A stretch of DNA of 15,808 nt from Candidatus Babelota bacterium (GTDB lineage: Bacteria > JAGOBX01). Within the stretch, counting starts at the first letter, position 1, and each line of letters starts with the position of its first letter. Below, in pieces: positions 1 through 7,736 of the stretch. The position numbers were made by a program, and so were the translations under genes. The notes under the pieces were generated by a model. It had not been told where the DNA came from and did no database searches. It saw nothing but the letters and a program-made list of their open reading frames with translations. The stretch lies in the NCBI GenBank assembly GCA_017999075.1, contig JAGOBX010000021.1:1-15808 (forward strand), written 5' to 3'.

Positions 1-2
1 CT

Positions 3-935
3 CCGAGAATATCCAATGTTAAGATTATTCCTCTTTTAAAATATCTTGAAGGATACACATATATTTATATAGGGAATTATGAAGAATCAATTAAATCCTT
101 TGATTATTTCCTTAATTCAAAAAATGAATTTTCTGATATTGAAACTTTGATTCAGGATAATTATTTAAAATTGACTTTATGCAATTTGAAGTTGAACCGG
201 TATGATGCTGCTGAAAATAATTTTGAACTTTACGGAAAAAACAAGGTTGTTGACAGATTCGCTGATGAAGCTTTGTATTATAAATCTAACATTGAACTTG
301 GCCCTGATGAAAAAATGCAGATTGACGATCAAATATCAGGAGATACAAGCCGCCTTATAAACGCTATGTTTTATGCATCTCTTTACAAAGAACTTCATAA
401 AAATGCTTCTTTAAAAAATGAAGCGTTTAATGCTGACTGTGACTATATTCTTGGAACAGCTATGAATAAATTAGGCAGGCCTGAAGTTGCTGTTAAATTA
501 TTTAATAGATTTTTATCTAATTCAGGATATAATGATAAAACTGATAAAACATTATATTTATTGGCGAAATATTACGGTGAAACCGATAAAAATTTGGCAT
601 TGTCATATTACAGGCAGTTGGTGAACGGATTTTTAAAATCTCCGTATTGGACAGAATCATTTTATTTTTTAGTTCAATATTATTTTAATGAAAAAAAATA
701 TAGTGAAATTATAAAATATGCGGAAGTTTTAAAAATGAAAATGCTTGATGAAAAAACAGTGAAATCGTACAGATTTGAATTTGATGATTTGCTGTATTAC
801 TTCGCTCTATCTTATGAAATGAATGTTTACTATAAGGAAGCCGTTGAATTATATGAATTATACAAAACCAAGTTTAAAACAGGTCTTCATATTGAAGACA
901 TTGAATTAAGGTTAAAAAAAATAAAATTTAAATAG
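3..935 (+). CDS. TPR-repeat protein, 5' end outside the window (partial)
   Basis: The reading frame is open from the first complete codon at position 3 to a TAG stop ending at 935, giving 310 visible residues with no stop. The gene therefore starts to the left of the window, and a TTG at 147 is probably not the true start. About six tetratricopeptide-like helical pairs can be seen. The first lies near bases 36-120 (YLEGYTYIYIGNYEESIKSF) and the last near 790-880 (LLYYFALSYEMNVYYKEAVE). Each has the usual Tyr/Leu-rich helix A, a Gly/Asn-Tyr turn and an Ala-rich helix B. TPR proteins are protein-interaction scaffolds; in diderm bacteria many are periplasmic or lipoprotein adaptors. No signal peptide can be assessed because the N-terminus is missing. 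The stop overlaps the Shine-Dalgarno of the DUF202 gene, so the two are probably co-transcribed. The specific function is unknown. Confidence 0.85.
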   Translation, partial: PRISNVKIIPLLKYLEGYTYIYIGNYEESIKSFDYFLNSKNEFSDIETLIQDNYLKLTLCNLKLNRYDAAENNFELYGKNKVVDRFADEALYYKSNIELGPDEKMQIDDQISGDTSRLINAMFYASLYKELHKNASLKNEAFNADCDYILGTAMNKLGRPEVAVKLFNRFLSNSGYNDKTDKTLYLLAKYYGETDKNLALSYYRQLVNGFLKSPYWTESFYFLVQYYFNEKKYSEIIKYAEVLKMKMLDEKTVKSYRFEFDDLLYYFALSYEMNVYYKEAVELYELYKTKFKTGLHIEDIELRLKKIKFK

Positions 936-946
936 GATGGATTGTG

Positions 947-1219
947 ATGGAAAATTACCATAAACCTTATTCAAAATTTGATAAATCAGATTTAATACTA
1001 AGAGATCATCTTGCAATTGACAGAACCAAACTTGCCAATGAACGCACATATCTTGCATACATCAGAACGTCGCTTACGTTTTTTATTTCGGGAGTATCAT
1101 TTTTAAAATTCTTTGATCAATTAATTATGCATATTACAGGCTGGATTTTTATACCTCTCGGCATTTATTTTTATTTTTTCGGTCTCTATAAATATCTGAA
1201 GTTGAAAAAAAATTTATGA
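947..1219 (+). CDS. DUF202 family small membrane protein
   Basis: A 90-residue protein carrying the DUF202 (YidH-like) signature DRTKLANERTYLAYIRTSL close to its middle. It is followed by two hydrophobic segments of about 18-20 residues each and a Lys-rich C-terminal tail, so it should be an inner-membrane protein. The family's biochemical role is not established; the same domain occurs in the VTC1 subunit of eukaryotic polyphosphate polymerase. The ATG at 947 is preferred over a GTG at 944 because AGGA at 934-937 is then 9 nt upstream, but either is possible. The last bases overlap the glycosyltransferase start (ATGA at 1216-1219), implying translational coupling. It is shorter than typical YidH proteins (about 115 residues), with two rather than three obvious membrane helices. 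Confidence 0.85.
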   Translation: MENYHKPYSKFDKSDLILRDHLAIDRTKLANERTYLAYIRTSLTFFISGVSFLKFFDQLIMHITGWIFIPLGIYFYFFGLYKYLKLKKNL

Positions 1220-2358
1220 ACATTCTAAATTTGAGTTTGAGGTATTATCCGGCTTCTGGTGGAGCTGAAGATTTAAATAAATCAGTTGTTGAAAAACTGG
1301 TTGAGTCAGGATATAATTTTACAGTTTACACCACGTATTTAAAAGACCATATAGCTAATTTAACTTATTCTTGTTCTGATATAGATGAAAAGTATGATGC
1401 TTGTTATAATATTAAAAGGTTTAAAGCAATTAAGATTCCAGGAACTGTATATCATATAATACCTCAATATATTTTTAATGGAATGTGTTTGAAAAACATT
1501 GATTTAATTCATTCTTGGACAATGATGTATTTTCCTGCTTTTTCAGGTTTTTTTTTAAAATATTTAAAGAATAAACCTCTTATATTAAATCCAATTGTAG
1601 ATGAAAATAACATTGTAAGACGTAGAGTTTATTCCAATACTATAGGAAAATCGGCAATTTCAAAATCAGATTGTGTGGTTTTGCTTACAAAATATTCATT
1701 GGATGTTTTGAATAAATATGGGTTTGATATAAAAAAATATGAAATAATTCCTGCAGGCGTTGATGTTACTGAATTTGACAATTCAATTGAAAAATCAATT
1801 TTTATAAAACAGGATAGATATAATTTGTTGTATGCTGGACGTATTGCAGAAGGTAAAGGAATAGATGTTCTTGTTAAATCTGTTAAAATGTTGATTGATG
1901 AAAAATATGAAGTTCATTTGAATATTGCAGGACCTGATTTCGGATATTATAAAACTTTAAAAAAAATGGTGGATGATTTTGAATTAACAAATCATATAAG
2001 TTTTTGTGGAAAACTTTCCAGAACAGAATTGGTTAAATTATTTAAATCATCGGATGCTTTTATTCTTCCGAGCAGATATGAAGCTTTCGGAATAGTTTTG
2101 ATTGAAGCTATGGCTGCAGGATTACCGGTCATAGGTTCAAATATTTCAGCTATACCTTATGTTATTGATAATGAAAAAAACGGATTGTTATTTGAACCTG
2201 ACAATCATATTGATTTAACCCAAAAACTTAAAACTATTATAAAAAATAAAATTTTATCAGAAAAATTTTCAGAAAATGCAAGAGAAAAAGTTCTTGAAGA
2301 ATATAACTGGAAAAGAATAATATCAAAATATTCAAAATTATATGACAGTTTAGTTTGA
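1216..2358 (+). CDS. Family 4 (GT-B fold) glycosyltransferase
   Basis: A 380-residue retaining-type glycosyltransferase that should transfer a sugar from a nucleotide donor to a cell-surface glycan or lipid acceptor. The N-terminal acceptor domain opens with a beta strand and a Gly-rich loop (YYPASGGAEDLNKS, residues 10-23). The C-terminal donor domain starts near LLYAGRIAEGKGIDVL (204-219). It carries the GT4 E-x7-E motif as E289 and E297 in RYEAFGIVLIE, followed by the usual AMAAGLPVIGSN and NGLLFEPDN segments (298-330). Full length for the family, with no membrane helix. The start overlaps the DUF202 stop by 4 nt and has no strong Shine-Dalgarno of its own, which supports translational coupling. 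The sugar and acceptor cannot be deduced; the neighbours suggest an envelope role, which is inference. Confidence 0.92.
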   Translation: MNILNLSLRYYPASGGAEDLNKSVVEKLVESGYNFTVYTTYLKDHIANLTYSCSDIDEKYDACYNIKRFKAIKIPGTVYHIIPQYIFNGMCLKNIDLIHSWTMMYFPAFSGFFLKYLKNKPLILNPIVDENNIVRRRVYSNTIGKSAISKSDCVVLLTKYSLDVLNKYGFDIKKYEIIPAGVDVTEFDNSIEKSIFIKQDRYNLLYAGRIAEGKGIDVLVKSVKMLIDEKYEVHLNIAGPDFGYYKTLKKMVDDFELTNHISFCGKLSRTELVKLFKSSDAFILPSRYEAFGIVLIEAMAAGLPVIGSNISAIPYVIDNEKNGLLFEPDNHIDLTQKLKTIIKNKILSEKFSENAREKVLEEYNWKRIISKYSKLYDSLV

Positions 2359-2462
2359 ACCAGAATATTCGGATTTTAAGATACATTTTTGTATTAAATA
2401 TATAAAAAGATTACATTTTGGTATGTTTTATTTCACGGTTTTTTATAAAAATTATTAAATAA

Positions 2463-2478
2463 AACAATTTAAATTGTT
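2463..2478. promoter_or_regulatory. 16-bp perfect palindrome, candidate operator upstream of glnN
   Basis: The sequence AACAATTTAAATTGTT reads the same on both strands. Its right end overlaps the candidate -35 hexamer TTGATA (2477-2482). A dyad in this position would suit a repressor or nitrogen regulator controlling glnN. The palindrome is seen directly; its role is inferred. In AT-rich DNA such dyads can occur by chance, so confidence is modest. Confidence 0.35.
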
Positions 2479-2504
2479 GATAAAACAAAATTTAATAATA
2501 TAAT
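2477..2504 (+). promoter_or_regulatory. Candidate sigma70-type promoter of glnN (P1)
   Basis: TTGATA at 2477-2482, a 16-nt spacer and a perfect TATAAT at 2499-2504. The -35 matches consensus at 5 of 6 positions. It lies about 120 nt upstream of the glnN start and overlaps a 16-bp palindrome at its 5' side. High AT content raises the chance of a spurious match. Confidence 0.45.
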
Positions 2505-2532
2505 TAAAAAAATGTAAAAACGTTGCTATAAT
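2504..2532 (+). promoter_or_regulatory. Candidate extended -10 promoter of glnN (P2)
   Basis: TGCTATAAT at 2524-2532 is a perfect extended -10 element (TGn followed by TATAAT). A weak -35 (TTAAAA, 2504-2509) sits 17 nt upstream. It is closer to the gene than P1 and could be used instead of it or with it. Confidence 0.45.
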
Positions 2533-2564
2533 AAATGATGTTTTTATAAAACAAATTTATTTAA

Positions 2565-2601
2565 TTGAATTATGATATTTAAAAAATAATCATTAATTCA
2601 A
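2565..2601 (+). promoter_or_regulatory. Imperfect hairpin in the glnN 5' leader
   Basis: TTGAATTATGAT (2565-2576) pairs with ATCATTAATTCAA (2589-2601) with one bulged base, leaving a 12-nt AT-only loop. It ends 6 nt before the Shine-Dalgarno AGGAGG (2608-2613), so it could influence translation initiation. The pairing is seen; a function is not shown. Confidence 0.3.
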
Positions 2602-2625
2602 AATTTCAGGAGGAATAATCAGGTT

Positions 2626-4809
2626 ATGAGAAAAGATATTTTAAAAAAGTTGGGAACTACTGAATTGAGGCAGTTGACTAAAAATGGAATCAGCGTAGCA
2701 TCGTATTTCGGAGAAAATGTTTTTGACATAAGAAAAATGGAAAAATATTTATCTCGAAAAACTATAATCGCATTTAAGAACTGGATTAATAATGGAATAA
2801 AAATCGATATGAATTGCGCTGATGAAATAGCTGAGGCTATGAAAAATTGGGCTATAACTATGGGAGCTACTCATTATACCCACTGGTTTCAGCCTATGAC
2901 AGGTATGACTGCTGAAAAACATGATAGTTTTATAAAATTAAACTCTCCTGGCCAGGTTTTAGAAGAATTTTCAGGGAATAAACTGATAAGCGGAGAACCG
3001 GACGCAAGCAGTTTTCCAAGCGGAGGAATAAGAAGTACTTTTGAAGCGCGCGGTTACACTGCATGGGATCCGTCAAGTCCTGCGTTTATAATGGAATCAG
3101 CTTACAGCAAAACTTTGTGCATACCTTCAATATTTATTTCATATACAGGAGAAGCATTGGATAAAAAACTTCCTTTATTGAGATCAGATGAAGCAGTTAA
3201 TAAAGCGGCAGTAAAACTTTTGAAAATTTTCGGGAAAGACGTAAAAAAAGTATTTTCAACCTGCGGTGCGGAACAAGAATATTTTCTTATAGACAGAAAT
3301 TATTTTAATATACGGCAGGATTTACTTTTATGCAACCGCTCGCTTATTGGAGCGCAGTCTCCAAAAGGGCAACAACTTGAAGATCAGTATTTCGGTTCAA
3401 TAAAAGAGCGGGTTTTAAATTATATGAAAGCAGTTGAAGAAGAAGCATATAAATGCGGAATACCGTTAACTACACGGCATAACGAAGTTGCGCCTAATCA
3501 GTTTGAGTTTGCTCCGATTTTTGAAGAATCAAATCTTGCAGCGGATCATAATCAGCTGTTGATGAATATTATGAAATCAGTGGCTCACCGTTTTGGACTT
3601 GTATGCCTTCTTCATGAAAAACCATTTGCCGGAGTTAATGGAAGCGGGAAACATTTAAACTGGTCATTAAGCGATGAACAGGGAAACAATTTACTTAGTC
3701 CTGGTGAAACGCCTGAAGATAATCTGAAATTTTTAACTTTTATAGTTGCAGTTTTGCGTGCAGTGTATAAACATGCGGATTTGTTATATTCAAGTATTGT
3801 ATCTGCAGGAAATGAACACAGACTTGGAGCCAATGAAGCTCCCCCTGCTATTATTTCAGTATTTTTGGGAGACTATATCAGCAACCTTTTAGATGAAATT
3901 GAAGCAGGGAAAAAAACGTCTATTAGTAAAAAAAATTTTGTTGATTTTGAAGTGGGACGCTTGCCGAAATTTATAAGAGATAATACAGACAGAAACAGAA
4001 CGTCTCCATTTGCGTTTACCGGATCAAAATTTGAATTCAGAGCTGTAGGTTCTTCTCATAATATTGCGACTCCTATAACATTTATAAATACGATAATTGC
4101 AGAATCGCTTGATTATTTGTCAGAACAGCTTAATAAAAGAATAAGTAAAGATAAGGATAATTTCGAAGACGCTGTATTCGGATTGCTTAAAGAAATCATA
4201 AAAGAAACAAAAAATATCAGGTTTGAAGGAAACAATTATTCGCAGGAATGGGTAGAAGAAGCTAAAAAACGAGGGTTAAAAAATGAACCGTCAGCCGCAA
4301 AGGCTTTGAAAGCTCTTATTAAACCTGAAAATATTAAAATGTTTGAAAAATATAAGGTATTCAATTCAAACGAAATTTCTGCGAGATATCATATTTGGGT
4401 TGAATTATACTGTACTTTATTGATTATTGAAGCAAACACTATTATTGAGATGGCTAATGCTAATGCAATACCTGATGCTTTGGATTACCAAAAATTATTA
4501 CTGGAAAATTTAAAATCAATACTTGATATAGACGGATTGAAATATGATAATGCTGCGATAGAAGATTTAAATGAACATCTTGGCGATGTTTCAAATAAAA
4601 TTTATTACGTTAGAAAAAACGTTAAGTTATTATCTCAAATTCTTATTAATATAAAAAATCTTGAATCTGAAGAAAAATCAGAACGTATTTTTAAAGAAAT
4701 GAAACCTATGATGGAACATATAAGAAAACATATTGATGAACTTGAACTTGTTGTTCCTGATAGAAATTGGTCACTTCCAAAATACAGAGAAATGTTGTTT
4801 TTAATTTAA
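2626..4809 (+). CDS. glnN: Type III glutamine synthetase (GlnN)
   Basis: ATP-dependent cytoplasmic ligase that makes glutamine from glutamate and ammonium. At 727 residues it has the length of GSIII, about 1.6 times that of GSI/GlnA. Family motifs appear in order: THWFQPMTG (83-93), the metal-binding GAEQEYFLID (214-223), NEVAPNQFEFAP (286-297), the NGSGKH loop (338-343), GNEHRLGANEAPPA (395-408), NRTSPFAFTG (457-466) and FEFRAVGSSHN (469-479). All expected Glu, His and Arg residues in these motifs look intact, so the enzyme should be active. The start is ATG with AGGAGG 12 nt upstream. It stands alone between a promoter-rich leader and a hairpin-rich trailer, so it is probably monocistronic. 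GSIII is common in Bacteroidetes, cyanobacteria and several anaerobe groups. No GOGAT, amtB or PII gene is nearby. Confidence 0.97.
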   Translation: MRKDILKKLGTTELRQLTKNGISVASYFGENVFDIRKMEKYLSRKTIIAFKNWINNGIKIDMNCADEIAEAMKNWAITMGATHYTHWFQPMTGMTAEKHDSFIKLNSPGQVLEEFSGNKLISGEPDASSFPSGGIRSTFEARGYTAWDPSSPAFIMESAYSKTLCIPSIFISYTGEALDKKLPLLRSDEAVNKAAVKLLKIFGKDVKKVFSTCGAEQEYFLIDRNYFNIRQDLLLCNRSLIGAQSPKGQQLEDQYFGSIKERVLNYMKAVEEEAYKCGIPLTTRHNEVAPNQFEFAPIFEESNLAADHNQLLMNIMKSVAHRFGLVCLLHEKPFAGVNGSGKHLNWSLSDEQGNNLLSPGETPEDNLKFLTFIVAVLRAVYKHADLLYSSIVSAGNEHRLGANEAPPAIISVFLGDYISNLLDEIEAGKKTSISKKNFVDFEVGRLPKFIRDNTDRNRTSPFAFTGSKFEFRAVGSSHNIATPITFINTIIAESLDYLSEQLNKRISKDKDNFEDAVFGLLKEIIKETKNIRFEGNNYSQEWVEEAKKRGLKNEPSAAKALKALIKPENIKMFEKYKVFNSNEISARYHIWVELYCTLLIIEANTIIEMANANAIPDALDYQKLLLENLKSILDIDGLKYDNAAIEDLNEHLGDVSNKIYYVRKNVKLLSQILINIKNLESEEKSERIFKEMKPMMEHIRKHIDELELVVPDRNWSLPKYREMLFLI

Positions 4810-4817
4810 GTTTAAAA

Positions 4818-4892
4818 AAAATTAACCGGATAACAAATTTATTTTAAGCAGATTATGAACTGTTTTAATAATTTTGATATCCGGTCAATTTT
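4818..4892 (+). repeat. Long imperfect inverted repeat downstream of glnN
   Basis: AAAATTAACCGGATA (4818-4832) pairs with TATCCGGTCAATTTT (4878-4892) at 14 of 15 positions. The 45-nt interior can extend the stem imperfectly, with the inner pairs AAGCAG (4846-4851) and CTGTTT (4860-4865). It begins 8 nt after the glnN stop. It may be part of a termination or mRNA 3'-end stabilising structure. No T-run follows immediately, so alone it is not a classic intrinsic terminator. Confidence 0.5.
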
Positions 4893-4896
4893 ACTG

Positions 4897-4947
4897 ATTC
4901 AATAATTAAAAAACGATAAAATTATTGAATGAAAAATATTTTTTTTT
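4897..4947 (+). terminator. Candidate rho-independent terminator of glnN
   Basis: A perfect 11-bp inverted repeat (ATTCAATAATT at 4897-4907, AATTATTGAAT at 4920-4930) with a 12-nt loop is followed after 8 nt by nine T's (4939-4947). The stem is AT-rich and separated from the T-run, so it would be weak by enterobacterial standards but is plausible in this genome. It lies directly after the long inverted repeat. Confidence 0.5.
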
Positions 4948-4993
4948 GCTGAAACAACAAACCAATATTTTGCCGCATTTTTTCAAGATTATT

Positions 4994-5020
4994 ATATCTG
5001 CAAAGTGAAGATATTTTTTT
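4994..5020 (+). terminator. Possible second weak terminator before the tig promoter
   Basis: ATATCT (4994-4999) and AGATAT (5009-5014) form a 6-bp stem with a 9-nt loop, running directly into a T7 tract (5014-5020). The stem has one G-C pair, so stability is low. The rest of the 370-nt gap (4810-5179) holds the tig promoter and a leader in which no known riboswitch or small gene was recognised. Confidence 0.25.
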
Positions 5021-5021
5021 A

Positions 5022-5049
5022 TTGACTATAAAGATTAATAAAGTATAAT
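5022..5049 (+). promoter_or_regulatory. sigma70-type promoter of the tig-trpB gene group
   Basis: TTGACT (5022-5027; 5 of 6 to consensus), a 16-nt spacer and a perfect TATAAT (5044-5049). This is among the best promoter matches in the window. It implies a leader of about 120-125 nt before the tig start. It is the only good candidate for driving tig, and the closely spaced genes after it probably share it. Confidence 0.65.
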
Positions 5050-5179
5050 AATTTATCAAGTTAATAAAAGTATATTCGCAAAGAATTGTTTTAGGTTAGT
5101 TCTGACGTAAATAAAATCAAAAAAATTCCTGAAACATCATATTTCCCGAATATAAAAAAATAAAATGAGGTAGGTTAAA

Positions 5180-6499
5180 ATGGAAGTTAAAGAAACAAGA
5201 AAAGAAAATTCTGTAATTAGTTTGTATTTTGAATATCAGTTTGATGAATTAAAAGAAGAATTCAAATCAGCATTTAGAAGCATGAGCAGGGAAATAGCAT
5301 TCCCTGGATTTAGAAAAGGAAAAATGCCTGAAAACTTATTGAGACAACGCGCTATGCCGTATATAATTTCAAATTTTAAAGAAGAATATTCTAAAAAAAT
5401 TCTTAGAGAATATATTGAAGAAAAAAAATATAAATTGTATAGCTTCCCTGCTGTTACTAAAATTGAATTTGATGAAAACCAGCCTTTTATTATGGAAGTT
5501 GAATTTGAAGTTTATCCTGAATTCAAACTTAAACCTGAAGATTATAGCGGATTAACTATTGATAAAATAGAATATGAAGTAACTGACACTGATGTTGATA
5601 ATGAAATAAAAAATAATATAAAAAGAGGACGTTTTACATTATTTTCAGATAAAGAAGGGAAAATTGATATTAATGATACTGTTTATGTCAATTTATCAGG
5701 AAAAGATAAAGAAGGAAATGAAATTTCTTCGCTGAATATTAAAGATTATCCTATAAATATAAGAAAAAAAGTTGAAGTTAAAGACGGTGCGAATTTATTA
5801 GTTCTTGATGAAATAAATAATAGATTAATCGGTTCAACAAAAGAAAATAAAATTGAGTTTGAATATTTGTTTGATAATACTGTGGAAAGCGAGGCGCTAT
5901 CTGGAAAAACAGCAGTAATAACTATTGAAATCAATAAAATTCAGGAAGAAACATATCCTGAAATCAATGATGAACTTGCTGCAAAAATGAAATATGATTC
6001 TGCGGAACAAATGCGGAATCAGATTAAAGAAAATTTGATTTCTGAAAAAAAACAAAATGAAGAATCAAAGGCGATAAACGGATTTATAAAACAAATAGCT
6101 GACCGTGTTAAAATAGATATACCTTTGACAATGGTTGATAATGTTAATTTGCATCAGCGCGATTCTATGGAAAAAAGTTTTGAAATGTATAATATGAAAA
6201 AAGATTCTTTTTACAGCATATTAAAAACTACTCCGGAAGAATGGCTTATAAATAACCGCGAAAATGCAGCGTATTCTGTTAAAGAACATTTAATTAAAAA
6301 CGGTTTGATTGAACTTGAAAAAATAGAAGTTACAGAAGAAGAAGTTAATGCAGAATTGGAAAAAATTGCAGCTGAACATAAAACTGATAAAACTAAAGTT
6401 AAACGTGATTTAATAAAATCTGAACGTTGGGAATCGTTTAAAGACAGTTTAAATGACCAAAAACTTGAAAAACATATTATTTCGAAGTTTCAAAAATAA
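5180..6499 (+). CDS. tig: Trigger factor, ribosome-associated chaperone
   Basis: A 439-residue protein with trigger factor architecture: binds the ribosome near the exit tunnel and shields nascent chains. The N-terminal domain carries the ribosome-docking signature FPGFRKGKMP (41-50), with G43-F44-R45 and K48 intact. The central FKBP-like region (about 150-255) is recognisable at its end (SGKTAVITIEINKIQE). However, where other trigger factors usually have an IPGFE-like motif it reads LLVLDEI, and the usual FPxxY is not present, so prolyl isomerase activity is doubtful. The C-terminal chaperone arms begin at YPEINDELAAKMKYDSAEQM. ATG start with GAGG (5167-5170) 9 nt upstream. It is followed by trpB after 58 nt, not by clpP/clpX as is common elsewhere. 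Confidence 0.93.
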   Translation: MEVKETRKENSVISLYFEYQFDELKEEFKSAFRSMSREIAFPGFRKGKMPENLLRQRAMPYIISNFKEEYSKKILREYIEEKKYKLYSFPAVTKIEFDENQPFIMEVEFEVYPEFKLKPEDYSGLTIDKIEYEVTDTDVDNEIKNNIKRGRFTLFSDKEGKIDINDTVYVNLSGKDKEGNEISSLNIKDYPINIRKKVEVKDGANLLVLDEINNRLIGSTKENKIEFEYLFDNTVESEALSGKTAVITIEINKIQEETYPEINDELAAKMKYDSAEQMRNQIKENLISEKKQNEESKAINGFIKQIADRVKIDIPLTMVDNVNLHQRDSMEKSFEMYNMKKDSFYSILKTTPEEWLINNRENAAYSVKEHLIKNGLIELEKIEVTEEEVNAELEKIAAEHKTDKTKVKRDLIKSERWESFKDSLNDQKLEKHIISKFQK

Positions 6500-6524
6500 T
6501 AATTTTAATTTGTAATTTTAATTT
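6500..6524 (+). repeat. 12-bp tandem repeat between tig and trpB
   Basis: TAATTTTAATTT occurs twice (6500-6511 and 6513-6524), separated by one G. It starts directly after the tig stop codon. It is purely AT apart from the spacer base, so it may be simple drift. The spacer region otherwise shows no clear promoter or terminator, consistent with read-through into trpB. Confidence 0.5.
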
Positions 6525-6557
6525 ATTAATTTTGCTATCAGGCTTTATTTAAATTAT

Positions 6558-7736
6558 ATGAGCAACCAAAAATGGTATTTCGGAAGATACGGCGGGAAAT
6601 TTGCTCCTGAAATTCTTTTACCCGCTTTAACAGAACTTGAACAGATATTTTTTAAATATAAAACTGATAAAAGTTTTATATCTGAATACGAAAAATATTT
6701 AATTGATTATGTCGGAAGACCTACTCCTTTATATTTTGCAGAAAGGTTTTCTTCAAAATATTGCGGAAACAATAAGGTTTTTATTAAAAGAGAAGATTTG
6801 TGTCATACAGGTTCTCATAAACTTAATAATGCTCTTGGTCAGGCTTTACTAACAAAAAAAATCGAAAAAAAAAGGGTTATAGCTGAAACTGGTGCAGGAC
6901 AGCACGGGGTTGCAACAGCTACTGCATGCGCTTTGTTGAATCTTGAATGTGTTGTTTATATGGGAAAAACCGATGTTGAACGGCAGTATCCTAATGTTCA
7001 GAGAATGAAGCTTCTCGGAGCTAAAGTGATACCCGTGGAGTCAGGAAATATGACTCTTAAAGATGCAGTAAATGAAGCTATGAAAGACTGGGTTGCTTCT
7101 CATAAAACCACGCATTATATTTTAGGTTCTGTTATTGGACCATATCCTTTTCCTGAAATAGTATCATTTTTTCAAAGTGTGATAGGAAGAGAAACATCAT
7201 ATCAGTTTAAAAATAAACTTAAAACTAATCCTGATACTATAATCGCATGCGTTGGAGCTGGAAGCAATGCAATAGGAATCTTTAAACATTATATTGATAA
7301 AAAAATCAAATTGGAGCTTTATGGAGTTGAAGCTGGAGGAAAAGGCGTTAATACCGGTGAACATTCAGCTAAACTTTATAAAGGTAAACCCGGAGTTTTA
7401 CATGGAAGTTATACATATTTATTGCAGGATAAAAATGGACAGATAATAGAACCGTATTCAATATCAGCTGGTCTTGATTATCCGGCTGTTGGCCCGGTTC
7501 ATTCTTATTTGAAAGATGAAAAAATAGTAAAATACACCTCTGTTACGGATAGAGAAGCATTGAATGCTGTAAAACTTTTAAGTCAGTCTGAAGGTATAAT
7601 TCCTGCGCTTGAAAGCGCTCATGCAGTAGCGTACTGCTTAAAATATTGTAAAAAAAATCAAAATAAAAAAATTGTAATATGCCTTTCAGGAAGAGGAGAT
7701 AAAGATTTAAATACAATTATTGAAAAGTTGTTTTAA
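6558..7736 (+). CDS. trpB: Tryptophan synthase beta chain (TrpB1 type)
   Basis: PLP enzyme that condenses indole with L-serine to form tryptophan, normally in complex with TrpA. At 392 residues it has the TrpB1 length. Visible landmarks: the N-terminal WYFGRYGGKFAPEIL (6-20), the PLP lysine K88 in HTGSHKLNNALGQ, the catalytic Glu in AETGAGQHGVATA (E110), the phosphate-binding GAGSNA (233-238), AGLDYPAVGPVHSYL (304-318) and the C-terminal CLSGRGDKD (375-383). All key residues are present. It has no strong Shine-Dalgarno: the nearest purine-rich AGG is about 15 nt upstream, so initiation may rely on coupling or on an unstructured AT-rich leader. No trpA or other trp gene is in the window. The stop overlaps the start of the next gene by one base. 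Confidence 0.97.
   Translation: MSNQKWYFGRYGGKFAPEILLPALTELEQIFFKYKTDKSFISEYEKYLIDYVGRPTPLYFAERFSSKYCGNNKVFIKREDLCHTGSHKLNNALGQALLTKKIEKKRVIAETGAGQHGVATATACALLNLECVVYMGKTDVERQYPNVQRMKLLGAKVIPVESGNMTLKDAVNEAMKDWVASHKTTHYILGSVIGPYPFPEIVSFFQSVIGRETSYQFKNKLKTNPDTIIACVGAGSNAIGIFKHYIDKKIKLELYGVEAGGKGVNTGEHSAKLYKGKPGVLHGSYTYLLQDKNGQIIEPYSISAGLDYPAVGPVHSYLKDEKIVKYTSVTDREALNAVKLLSQSEGIIPALESAHAVAYCLKYCKKNQNKKIVICLSGRGDKDLNTIIEKLF

Noticed and set aside
147-149. TTG codon as the start of the TPR gene
   Set aside because: The same frame stays open to the first bases of the window and encodes a further TPR-like unit, so the gene is cut by the edge rather than starting here.
2381-2394. ATACA-TTTT-TGTAT hairpin after the glycosyltransferase as a terminator
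   Set aside because: The stem is only 5 bp with one G-C pair and no T-run follows; it is easily expected by chance in this AT-rich gap.
5055-5179. Riboswitch or small gene in the tig leader
   Set aside because: The leader is about 120 nt long, but no known riboswitch core, T-box, leader peptide or convincing stem was seen.
6558-7736. TrpB2-type (stand-alone) tryptophan synthase
   Set aside because: The length of 392 residues and the TrpB1-like N-terminus and motif spacing fit TrpB1, not the longer TrpB2 with its N-terminal extension.
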